This document shows positions 49,891 through 58,009 of a DNA stretch of 64,000 bases, one piece after another. The notes beneath the pieces were generated by a model. That model made no database searches. It worked only from the letters and a program-made list of their open reading frames with translations, and had not been told where the DNA came from. The translations under genes were made by a program, and so were the position numbers. This stretch comes from Sphingomonas sp. Leaf343 (GTDB lineage Bacteria > Pseudomonadota > Alphaproteobacteria > Sphingomonadales > Sphingomonadaceae): positions 702,523 to 766,522 of the forward strand of contig NZ_LMPG01000001.1 in the NCBI RefSeq assembly GCF_001423765.1. The letters run 5' to 3'. The number at the start of each line of letters is the position of its first letter. Position 1 is the first letter of the stretch.

Positions 49891-52509
49891 ATGCGCCGTA
49901 CCAGTCTCGTCCTGTCGATCACCGCATCCACGCTGGCCCTGTCGGCCCCGGCCTTCGCGCAAACCACGATCGCGCCGGCCGATCAGCAGGCCGATCCTGC
50001 CGATCCGGAAGCCGTCGGCACCGAGCCGGGGCAGGAGATCCTCGTCATCGGCACGCGCGCGCAAGGGCGCACCGTCGCCGACAGCCCGGTGCCGATCGAC
50101 GTCATCGGTGGCGATGCGCTGGTCAATGCCGGCTATACCGAGACGGCCAAGGTGCTGAACCAGCTCGTCCCGTCGTTCAACTTTCCGCAGCCGTCGATCA
50201 CCGACGGGACCGACGTGGTGCGCCCCGCGACCCTGCGTGGCCTGTCGCCCGACCAGACGCTGGTGCTGGTCAACGGCAAGCGCCGCCACACCTCGTCGCT
50301 GCTCAACATCAACGGCTCGGTCGGGCGCGGTTCGGCGGCGGTCGACCTCAACACGATCCCGTCGCTCGCGATCGAGCGGATCGACGTGCTGCGCGACGGT
50401 GCCGCGTCCCAGTACGGCTCGGACGCGATCGCCGGCGTCATCAACATCCAGCTCAAGAAGCGTGAGGGCGGCCGTGCGCAGGCGACCTACGGCAAGTATG
50501 TCACCTCGCTTCAGGACGTGTCGGGCATTTCCGGCGTGCAGGGCGGGGCGGGCACCCAGCCGGTGGTCCGCGCCTCCGACGGGACGTTCGTGCTCGACGA
50601 AACCGGCAAGGACCGCAAGGCGCGGGACGGGGAGACGATCACCTATGCCGCAAACATCGGCCTGCCGGTGGGCGAATCGGGCTATCTGAACTTCACCGGC
50701 GAATATCGCGGTCGCGACGCGACGAACCGCGCCGGCTACGATCCCCGCCGCATCTATCCGCGGCTGGCGAACGGGCAGGTCGATCCGCGCGAGTTCACCT
50801 TCGACCGGCTCAACCACCGTTACGGCGACGCCAAGACCGACGACCTGAACTTCTTCGTCAACGGCGGCGCCGATCTCGGTGCGTCGGCGGAGCTGTACGT
50901 GTTCGGCAGCTACGGCAAGCGCGACGGCGAGAGCGCGGCCTTCTACCGCCGGGCCGCCGGGGCGGACGCGACGTTCTCGGGTACGATCCAGGACCTGCGC
51001 AACTGCAACTATGCCGGCGGCACGTGCCAGCCCTTCTATGCGGACGGCTTCCTGCCCCTCATCACCAGCGAGTCGGAGGATTATTCGGCGGCGGTCGGGA
51101 TCAAGGGCCAGATCGGCGGCGGCATCAACTACGACCTGTCCTACGTCTACGGCCATAACGGCTTCGATTTCTACATCGCCAACAGCTACAACACCTCGTT
51201 CGGGCCGAACAGCAACCAGGGCTTCGACGCCGGCGGCACGCGGTTCGGGCAGGACGTCGTGAACCTCGACCTGCAAAAGCAGGTGGAGGTCGGCTTCCTC
51301 TCCAGCCTGTCGCTGGCGGCGGGTGCGGAATACCGGCGCGAGAACTACAAGCTGGTGGCGGGTGACGTGCAGAGCTACGCCGCCGGCCCGTTCGCCACGA
51401 CCAACACCGCACCGGCGGGCGCGCAGGGCTTCCCCGGCTTCCGACCGGCCAATGCCACCGACCGGTCGCGCAACAGCATCGCCGGCTATCTGGAGGCGGA
51501 CGCCGACATCAGCGACGCCTTCACGCTGCAGGCCGCCGGGCGCTACGAGCATTATTCGGATTTCGGCGACACGGTGAACGGCAAGCTCGCCGCCCGCCTC
51601 GCGCCGGTCCGGGGCATTGCGGTGCGCGGATCGATCTCGACCGGCTTCCGCGCCCCGTCGCTTCAGCAGCAATATTTCTCGTCGTTCGCCACCAACAACG
51701 TCAACGGCACGCTGGTCGAGGTCGGGACCTTCGCGGTCAGCGATCCCGTCGCCTTGGCGCTGGGGTCGCAGCCGCTGAAGGCGGAAAAGTCGCTGAACAT
51801 CGGCGGCGGCGTGACGCTCGATCCGTTCCGCGGCTTCACGCTGACCGCGGACTATTACAACATCGAGATCGACGACCGCATCGTCGTGACCGAGAATCTG
51901 CAGGGTACCGGCGTCGTCAACATCCTGCGTGCGGCGGGGATCAACAACATCACCTCCGCCCGGTTCTTCATCAACGGCATCGATACGCGGACGCAGGGCG
52001 TCGAGGTCGTCGGCACCTACCGCGTGCCGGATCTGGGCATCGGCAAGATCTCGCTGACCGGCGGCTTCAACTACAACAAGACGCGGATCACCGAACGCGC
52101 GGTGCTGCCGACGCTGCCGACGCTGACGCTGTTCGGGCGTCAGGAGTCGCTGCGGCTGGAGCGTGGGCAGCCGCGCACCAAGATCAACCTGGGTGCCGAC
52201 TGGTCGCTCGGCGCGCTCGGCGTGACGGCGCGGACCAACCGCTACGGCAAGGTGCTGTCGCCGGGTTCGACCGCCGCGAACGACGTGACGCTGGAGCCGA
52301 AGTGGATCACCGATCTGGAGGTTCGCGGCGAGTATCGCGGGATCGAACTGGCGGTGGGCGCGAACAACCTGTTCGACGTCTATCCGACGCGCCTGCCGGT
52401 GCTGAACACCGCGGCGACGATCAACAACTACTTCATCCCCTATTCCAGCTTCTCGCCTTTCGGCTTCAACGGCCGGTATCTCTACGCACGGGCCGGGATC
52501 AGCTTCTGA
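49891..52509 (+). CDS. TonB-dependent outer-membrane receptor
   Basis: The 872-residue receptor has a signal peptide (RRTSLVLSITASTLALSAPAFAQ, about 24 residues), a TonB-box-like EEIxVIG segment (EILVIGTRAQG), the plug domain (LRGLSPDQTLVLVNGKRRHT, RIDVLRDGAASQYGSDAIAG), and a large barrel ending YLYARAGISF with a terminal Phe. Substrate is unknown; the plug is the type found in many sphingomonad receptors for siderophores, plant compounds or cobalamin. AGGGGG precedes ATG 49891. The upstream 49624-49890 region, shared with rplU, holds no gene I can support. Confidence 0.9.
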   Translation: MRRTSLVLSITASTLALSAPAFAQTTIAPADQQADPADPEAVGTEPGQEILVIGTRAQGRTVADSPVPIDVIGGDALVNAGYTETAKVLNQLVPSFNFPQPSITDGTDVVRPATLRGLSPDQTLVLVNGKRRHTSSLLNINGSVGRGSAAVDLNTIPSLAIERIDVLRDGAASQYGSDAIAGVINIQLKKREGGRAQATYGKYVTSLQDVSGISGVQGGAGTQPVVRASDGTFVLDETGKDRKARDGETITYAANIGLPVGESGYLNFTGEYRGRDATNRAGYDPRRIYPRLANGQVDPREFTFDRLNHRYGDAKTDDLNFFVNGGADLGASAELYVFGSYGKRDGESAAFYRRAAGADATFSGTIQDLRNCNYAGGTCQPFYADGFLPLITSESEDYSAAVGIKGQIGGGINYDLSYVYGHNGFDFYIANSYNTSFGPNSNQGFDAGGTRFGQDVVNLDLQKQVEVGFLSSLSLAAGAEYRRENYKLVAGDVQSYAAGPFATTNTAPAGAQGFPGFRPANATDRSRNSIAGYLEADADISDAFTLQAAGRYEHYSDFGDTVNGKLAARLAPVRGIAVRGSISTGFRAPSLQQQYFSSFATNNVNGTLVEVGTFAVSDPVALALGSQPLKAEKSLNIGGGVTLDPFRGFTLTADYYNIEIDDRIVVTENLQGTGVVNILRAAGINNITSARFFINGIDTRTQGVEVVGTYRVPDLGIGKISLTGGFNYNKTRITERAVLPTLPTLTLFGRQESLRLERGQPRTKINLGADWSLGALGVTARTNRYGKVLSPGSTAANDVTLEPKWITDLEVRGEYRGIELAVGANNLFDVYPTRLPVLNTAATINNYFIPYSSFSPFGFNGRYLYARAGISF

Positions 52510-52532
52510 TCCCTCCCGCCCGAAGGGACATG

Positions 52533-52566
52533 AAAAAGGCGGCGGGAGCGATCCCGCCGCCTCTTT
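52533..52566. terminator. Bidirectional terminator TonB receptor / hspQ
   Basis: AGGCGGCGGGA (52537-52547) pairs exactly with TCCCGCCGCCT (52552-52562), GCGA tetraloop, flanked by AAAA on the left and CTTT on the right, between convergent genes. It is a good intrinsic terminator for both. Confidence 0.88.
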
Positions 52567-52591
52567 CAGGCCACCTCGAATGCGGAGCGGA

Positions 52592-52969
52592 TCAGTGCCG
52601 ATGCTCCCGCTTCAACGCGTACCGGCCATCCGCATACCCCGTGAACAGGCCGGAGATCGCCGGATGGTCGACCGGTTCGTCGCTGTCGTCGGGCACCAGA
52701 TTCTGCTGGCTGACATAGGCGACGTAGCTCGACTCCATGTTCTCCGCCAGCAGGTGGTAGAAGGGCTGGTCCTTGCGCGGGCGGATATGCTCCGGAATGG
52801 CATCATACCATTCGTCGCTGTTGGCGAAGACGGGATCGACGTCGAAGATCACGCCGCGGAAATCGAACATGCGGTGGCGCACGACGTCGCCGATCGCGAA
52901 CCGGGCGTGCGCCACGGGCGGAGCGATCGGGGCGGGGCCGTCGACGGCCGGAAGTTCGGATGGAGCCAT
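52592..52969 (-). CDS. hspQ: Heat shock protein HspQ
   Basis: HspQ is a small hemimethylated-DNA-binding-type protein that acts as a Lon protease specificity factor in E. coli. The 125-residue protein has the family core FAIGDVVRHRMFDFRGVIFD, then VDPVFANSDEWYDAIPE and QPFYHLLAE, followed by SYVAYVSQQNLVPDD. A Pro/Ala-rich N-terminal extension of about 20 residues makes it longer than E. coli HspQ. ATG 52969 is the likely start. Confidence 0.88.
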   Translation of the reverse strand: MAPSELPAVDGPAPIAPPVAHARFAIGDVVRHRMFDFRGVIFDVDPVFANSDEWYDAIPEHIRPRKDQPFYHLLAENMESSYVAYVSQQNLVPDDSDEPVDHPAISGLFTGYADGRYALKREHRH

Positions 52970-53091
52970 CCGGACAATCTAGTGTTTCTGCCGCGCCGCA
53001 CAAGCAGGTGCTTGCAGCGCCTGTGATGTTGGGTTAGAGGCGCGCCCTCGACCGACCGACCGGCCCTTTGCGGGGCCCGTTCGTCCTCCGC

Positions 53092-53209
<118 letters not shown>

Positions 53210-53396
53210 AACGAGGCCGCTGACCTGGCGCCGGGCACGATCCGGGCCGGGCGACGACGTCCTGTTCCATGATCGGGAAAAGACAGGCGCAGATGCGGTG
53301 CCGGTCGGATGGCGATTGCCGGGTGCACCGCCGTCGGGACGATGTGCGCCCCTGTCGAAGAGCCGTCCGTACCGCCGACATGCCAAGGCTGACCAG

Positions 53397-55481
53397 ATGA
53401 CCTTCCGACGTTCGTTGTTCGCGCTGCTGATCGGCTGCGCGTATTCCCCGCAGGCGCAGGCGCAGGCGCAGGCGCAGGCGCAGGCGCAGGAGAGTGGCCC
53501 GGATATCGTCGTCACCGGACGCGGGCTGGCCGATCAGCCCGGCGACCGCGCGTTCGACGTGGTGACGATCGATCGCGACCGGATCGCGGCGAATGCGGCG
53601 GGGCGGCTGGAAAGCGTGCTGGCCGATGTCGCCGGCCTTCAGCAATTTCGCCGCTCGGACAGCCGCAGCGCCAATCCGACCAGTCAGGGCATCACCCTGC
53701 GCGGCATCGGCGGCAATGCGGCCAGCCGCGCGCTGCTGGTGCTGGACGGGGTGCCGCAGGCGGACCCGTTCGGCGGCTGGGTCGCATTCCCCGCCTATGC
53801 CACCGACCGCATCGGGCGGGTGCGCGTGACGCGCGGGGGCGGCAGCGGGTTCTTCGGCCCGGGCGCGCTGGCGGGGACGATCGAACTCGACAGCGCGACG
53901 CCGACCGCGCCGTTCGGCGGCAGCGTCGCCTATGGCAGCCGCGAGTCCGTCGATGCGCGCGGGTCGGCCGCGCTGGTGCGGCAGGACGGGTTCGTGACGC
54001 TGTCCGGGGCCTATGCGCGGGGCGATGGTTTCACGCCGACCGTCGCGGAGGATCGCGGCCCGATCGACCGGCCCGCGCCGTTCGAACAGGCTTCGCTGGC
54101 GGCGCGCACCGTGATCCGCGTCGCACCGTCCACCGAGTTGCAGGTCAACGCCGCCGCCTTCATCGACAGCCGCGACCGGGGCACGCCGTTCACCGGCAAC
54201 CGGTCGCAGGGCGCAGACGCCAGCATCCGTCTGGTCGGACGCGGCCGTTGGGGGTTTTCGGCGCTCGCCTATCTCCAGACGCGGGTGTTCGCGTCGAGCT
54301 TCGCCAGCATCGACGCGGCGCGATCGACCGCGACGCAGACGCTGGACCAGTACAATACGCCCGCGACCGGCATCGGCGCGCGGATCGAGGTCGCGCCGCC
54401 GCTGGGTCAGGCGATCGCGCTGCGGCTGGGCGCGGACGTGCGCACCGTCGAGGGCAGGACACAGGAACTCTACACCTATGTCGCCGGCAGTCCGACGCGG
54501 CGGCGCGTCGCGGGCGGCGAGAACCGGACGCTGGGCCTGTTCGCGGACGGCAGCGTCGAGGCCGGGCGGCTGACGCTGTCGCTGGGGGGGCGGATCGACT
54601 GGTGGCGGATCGCGCAAGGCTCGCTGGTGGAGCGGCCGATCGCGATCGGCCCGACGATCAACGACCTTCGCTTTCCGGATCGCGACGGGACCGAGGCGAC
54701 GGGACGCGCGGGGCTGGCCTATCGGGCGGCGGACGGCGTGACGCTGCGCGCGGCGGCGTATCGCGGCTGGCGGTTGCCGACGCTGAACGAGCTGTACCGG
54801 CCGTTCCGGGTCGGGGCGGACGCGACCGGGGCCAATGCGGCGCTGGCCCCCGAGGCGCTGAAGGGCGTCGAGGCGGGCGTCACGATCGCGCCGACGCGGA
54901 CGGTCGGCATCGCTGCGACCTATTTCTTCAACCGGCTGGACGATGCCGTCGCCAACGTCACGGCGGGCAGGGGGCCGGGCACTTTCCCGCTGGTCGGCTT
55001 CGTCGCCGCGGGGGGCACGTACCGCGTGCGCCGGAATCTGGATGCGGTGACGTCGGACGGGTTCGAGATCGACGCATCGTGGCGGTCCGGCCCGGTCGGT
55101 GTCCGCGCGTCGTGGAGCCATGTCGATCCGCGCGTGCAGGCGTCGGGCGCGGCGGCGGCGCTCGACGGTCTGCGCCCCGCGCAGACACCGCGCGATCAGG
55201 TGTCTGCGACGGTCGATGCACGCTATCGCGGTGCGGCGGCGGCGCTGACGCTGCGCCATGTCGCGCGCCAGTTCGAGGACGACCAGAATACCCGGTCCCT
55301 CGCCCCGGCGACCACGATGGATGCCTATGTCGCCGTCCCGGTCACCGGCGCGCTGGCGATCGAGGCGCGCGCGGAAAACCTGTTCGACGAACGGGTCGAG
55401 GCCGGGATCAGCGGCGCCGATATCCTGGAACGCGCGACGCCGCGCACGCTGTGGCTGGGGCTGCGCTACCGGCCGGGCTGA
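53397..55481 (+). CDS. TonB-dependent receptor, BtuB/FecA-like
   Basis: The 694-residue receptor has a signal peptide whose end is a run of alternating Gln-Ala, then a TonB-box-like DIVVTGRG, a plug (ESVLADVAGLQQFRRSDSRS, GITLRGIGGNAASRALLVLD, GGGSGFFGPGALAGTIELDS), and a barrel ending WLGLRYRPG. Size and plug resemble cobalamin/siderophore receptors, but no riboswitch is seen upstream, so the substrate is open. ATG 53397 is the likely start; the 215-base upstream region otherwise holds only the tRNA-end repeat. Confidence 0.88.
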   Translation: MTFRRSLFALLIGCAYSPQAQAQAQAQAQAQESGPDIVVTGRGLADQPGDRAFDVVTIDRDRIAANAAGRLESVLADVAGLQQFRRSDSRSANPTSQGITLRGIGGNAASRALLVLDGVPQADPFGGWVAFPAYATDRIGRVRVTRGGGSGFFGPGALAGTIELDSATPTAPFGGSVAYGSRESVDARGSAALVRQDGFVTLSGAYARGDGFTPTVAEDRGPIDRPAPFEQASLAARTVIRVAPSTELQVNAAAFIDSRDRGTPFTGNRSQGADASIRLVGRGRWGFSALAYLQTRVFASSFASIDAARSTATQTLDQYNTPATGIGARIEVAPPLGQAIALRLGADVRTVEGRTQELYTYVAGSPTRRRVAGGENRTLGLFADGSVEAGRLTLSLGGRIDWWRIAQGSLVERPIAIGPTINDLRFPDRDGTEATGRAGLAYRAADGVTLRAAAYRGWRLPTLNELYRPFRVGADATGANAALAPEALKGVEAGVTIAPTRTVGIAATYFFNRLDDAVANVTAGRGPGTFPLVGFVAAGGTYRVRRNLDAVTSDGFEIDASWRSGPVGVRASWSHVDPRVQASGAAAALDGLRPAQTPRDQVSATVDARYRGAAAALTLRHVARQFEDDQNTRSLAPATTMDAYVAVPVTGALAIEARAENLFDERVEAGISGADILERATPRTLWLGLRYRPG
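53451..53490 (+). repeat. Hexanucleotide microsatellite in the receptor signal peptide
   Basis: CAGGCG is repeated six times plus CAGG. It encodes repeated Gln-Ala at the end of the signal peptide, so the Ala-x-Ala signal peptidase site is present many times over. Unit length is six, so slippage keeps the frame. Confidence 0.9.
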
Positions 55482-55540
55482 CCGGTCGACATTGACCTTG
55501 ATCCGCCGCGGGATCATTCCTGCGTCGCAACGAGCGGGGA

Positions 55541-56281
55541 ATGATGATGGCGACCTTGGCACAGCGGCACGGCGGTGGTTCGCGCGGTCTGCGTTATACG
55601 AACGTCGCCATCGCGCTGCACTGGGCGATCGCTGCGCTGATCCTGTACAATCTCGCGTCGGGACTGATGCGTCCGGTGCTGCCGCGCGGGTTCTTCGTAT
55701 TCCACGTCTCGTCGGGGATCACGATCCTCGTGCTCAGCGTGATCCGGGTCGGCTGGCGCCTGACGCATCGGCCGCCGCCGCCCCTGCCGATGGCACGCTG
55801 GGAGCATGGGCTGGCGCATCTCGTCCACGTCCTGCTCTATATTGCGATGCTGCTACTGCCGTTTTCGGGATGGGCGCTGGTATCGTCCAATCCGCCGGCG
55901 GGGTCGCCCGGCGCGGTCTGGGCCGCGGCGAACCGGCCCGTTCCGCCACCGCCCGCACCGACGCTGAAGCCCGATACGACGTCGAGGGGCGGCCCGGCGG
56001 GCGAAGGCAAGGGCGGTGGCCAGCCGCCGCGTCCGCGTGGCCCGACGATGCTATGGGGCGTCGTGACGCTGCCGCTGATCGCGCCGCTGAACGAGATCGG
56101 CCGCACCGCCGCCGGAGTGCCGGAACAGCGCGCGCTGCACGAGCGGATCGAGACGTTCCACGCGCTGGGCGGCTGGGTGATGCTGGCGCTGCTGATCCTG
56201 CACATTGCGGGCGCGCTGAAGCATCAGTTCGTTGACCGGCAGCGCGAACTGGCGCGGGTGGGGATCGGGCGGACCGACTGA
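55541..56281 (+). CDS. Cytochrome b561 family protein
   Basis: This 246-residue di-haem membrane cytochrome transfers electrons across or at the inner membrane. Four hydrophobic helices are present with candidate haem histidines in ALHWAIAALIL, FHVSSGITIL, HLVHVLLYIAMLLLPFSGW and LHIAGALKHQF. Between helices three and four is an unusual insertion of about 60 residues, rich in Pro and Gly (about 125-185). Signature FSGWALVSSN is intact. It follows the TonB receptor by 59 bases. Confidence 0.85.
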   Translation: MMMATLAQRHGGGSRGLRYTNVAIALHWAIAALILYNLASGLMRPVLPRGFFVFHVSSGITILVLSVIRVGWRLTHRPPPPLPMARWEHGLAHLVHVLLYIAMLLLPFSGWALVSSNPPAGSPGAVWAAANRPVPPPPAPTLKPDTTSRGGPAGEGKGGGQPPRPRGPTMLWGVVTLPLIAPLNEIGRTAAGVPEQRALHERIETFHALGGWVMLALLILHIAGALKHQFVDRQRELARVGIGRTD

Positions 56282-56299
56282 ACCGCGGCACCAAAAATA

Positions 56300-56355
56300 C
56301 GGGCCGGCAATTGCGGGCCGGCAATTTGGGGTCGGTAATTCCGGGTCCGCAATCG
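56300..56355 (+). repeat. Degenerate 14-base tandem repeat
   Basis: Four copies of a unit near CGGGCCGGCAATTG run 56300-56313, 56314-56328, 56329-56341 and 56342-56355, drifting at a few positions. They lie in the 150-base gap after the cytochrome b561 gene. Each carries a GCCGGCAATT-like core. Confidence 0.7.
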
Positions 56356-56431
56356 GAGCTTGGGCGGCGCAAACCAGAAGTTGCAATCCCTACCGATTAG
56401 ATGGGATATGAGTGGCGGCGGGAGGTGACGC

Positions 56432-56596
56432 ATGTCGCTCACGTCGTTCGATACCAAGGCCGCGGATCCGATCGTTCGCAGGTGGCGGGCGGATGATGTG
56501 GGGCCAGCGTCGGCCGGTCCGGCTTTCTCCGCCGGGTTCGCCGCGAGGCACTTCGCGCCTCCCGCAGGTTCCATCGTCAAAGGGTTCACGTCATGA
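56432..56596 (+). CDS. 54-residue leader-like ORF coupled to a lipoprotein gene
   Basis: The ATG is preceded at five bases by GGGAGGT, a near-perfect ribosome binding site. The ORF, starting MSLTSFDTKAADPIVRRWRA, runs to a TGA that overlaps the ATG of the lipoprotein gene (ATGA). The product is rich in Ala, Gly, Pro and Phe and has no membrane segment or known domain. Translational coupling to the next gene is the main reason to believe it; the peptide itself may or may not have a role. Confidence 0.5.
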   Translation: MSLTSFDTKAADPIVRRWRADDVGPASAGPAFSAGFAARHFAPPAGSIVKGFTS

Positions 56597-56844
56597 AGAT
56601 CATCGCCGCATCGCTTCTCGCCATTGCCGCACTGTCGGTCGGGGCCTGCTCGAAGTCCGACGAGGCATCGAACGCCGCCGTCGCCGACAACCTGACCGTC
56701 ACCGACGAAGGGTTCGCCGACAACGGCGCGGTGCCGGGCGAGGAGCCGGGCAACACGACGGCGAACTTCGCCGACCCCGCGCTCGACTCCGCGGCTGACA
56801 ATGTCGCAACGCTCGACAACGGGGTGGCCGCGAACGTCCAGTAA
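56593..56844 (+). CDS. Small lipoprotein of unknown function
   Basis: The 83-residue protein starts with a lipoprotein signal (MKIIAASLLAIAALSVGAC, lipobox Cys19). The mature part is acidic, Asn/Ala-rich and low in complexity (NAAVADNLTVTDEGFADNGA). It has no recognisable fold. AAAGGG precedes the ATG. Its position after the 54-residue ORF suggests co-translation. Confidence 0.78.
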   Translation: MKIIAASLLAIAALSVGACSKSDEASNAAVADNLTVTDEGFADNGAVPGEEPGNTTANFADPALDSAADNVATLDNGVAANVQ

Positions 56845-56966
56845 TCCTCTCGCGGTCGCGCGGATCGCGGCGGCCGCCTCTCGCACACGCCAGGAAGCTC
56901 CCTAGCGTATCCTCGGCCCGGCAGTTCGCTGTCGGGTCGCTTTGTGCGTCCGGGCGTTGGGCGGGG

Positions 56967-57977
56967 ATGAGCATCATCCTCGCCCTCCCCGCCGCCATGG
57001 CGGCCGCCACGGCTGTCGCCGCTTCGCCCGCAACGCAGGTCGGCGCGAACCTCGAACGCTTCGCCTATCCCTATCCGGTGCGCTGGTATGCGGCGGCGGC
57101 GGACAGACGCATGGCCTATATGGACGTCGCCCCCGCCGGCGCGGCGAACGGGCGGACGCTGGTGCTGCTGCACGGCAAGAACTTCTGCGCGGCGACATGG
57201 GGCGATACCGCCCGGCGGCTCTCGGCGGCGGGATACCGCGTCATCGTTCCCGACCAGATCGGGTTCTGCAAATCGTCCAAGCCGGCCGGGTTCCAGTACA
57301 GCTTCGCGGCGCTGGCGACGATGACGCGCGACCTGCTGGCGCAGGCAGGGGTGACCGGGCCGGTGACGATGGTCGGGCATTCCACCGGTGGCATCCTCGC
57401 GGTGCGCTATGCCCTGCTGTACCCGAAGGGCGTGGCGTCGGTGATGCTCGTCAACCCGCTGGGGCTGAACGACACGCTCGCGGAGGGAGTCCCCTATGCC
57501 CCGCTGGCGACGCTGCGCGCGGAGGAGGCGAAGACCGATGCCGCCTCGATCAGGGCGTATCAGCTGAAGACCTATTACCACGGCACGTGGCGGCCCGGAT
57601 ACGACCGCTGGGTGGCGATGCTGGCGGGGCAGTATGCCGGCGCCGGCGGCGATGCCGTGCGCGAGGCGCAGGCGCGGCTGTCGGACATGATCGAGACGCA
57701 GCCGGTCGCGGCGGAACTGTCGCGGGTCGCCGTGCCCGTGACGCTGCTGATCGGCGACCGCGACACGACCGCATTCCGCGGCGCCAGCGCGCCGGAGGGG
57801 ACACGGGTGCGGACCGTGCCGGAGGCGGCGCGCGACGTCGCGGCGCGCTTGCCGGACTATCGGCTGGTGACGCTGACGGGGCTGGGTCATGCGCCGCAGG
57901 TGGAGGATCCGCAGCGGTTCGGGGCGGCACTGCTGGCGGCGCTGGGGCGCTGGCGAAGCGGTTGTCGCCGGTGTTAA
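56967..57977 (+). CDS. Exported alpha/beta hydrolase
   Basis: The 336-residue hydrolase has a signal peptide (SIILALPAAMAAATAVAA), the oxyanion region LVLLHGKNFCAATWGD, the nucleophile elbow GHSTGG with Ser139, an acid in IGDRDTTAF and the final His in LGHAPQVEDP. It is likely periplasmic. The product class (esterase, lactonase or epoxide hydrolase-like) is uncertain. It is followed closely by a Baeyer-Villiger monooxygenase gene on the same strand. Confidence 0.85.
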   Translation: MSIILALPAAMAAATAVAASPATQVGANLERFAYPYPVRWYAAAADRRMAYMDVAPAGAANGRTLVLLHGKNFCAATWGDTARRLSAAGYRVIVPDQIGFCKSSKPAGFQYSFAALATMTRDLLAQAGVTGPVTMVGHSTGGILAVRYALLYPKGVASVMLVNPLGLNDTLAEGVPYAPLATLRAEEAKTDAASIRAYQLKTYYHGTWRPGYDRWVAMLAGQYAGAGGDAVREAQARLSDMIETQPVAAELSRVAVPVTLLIGDRDTTAFRGASAPEGTRVRTVPEAARDVAARLPDYRLVTLTGLGHAPQVEDPQRFGAALLAALGRWRSGCRRC

Positions 57978-58009
57978 GGCTCCCGACGATGCGGATAGAG
58001 GAATCGGGC

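Noticed and set aside
53269..53400. 43-codon ORF just before the second TonB receptor, with an ATGA overlap
   Set aside because: The product is extremely Arg-rich, uses rare AGA/AGG codons, and has no ribosome binding site.
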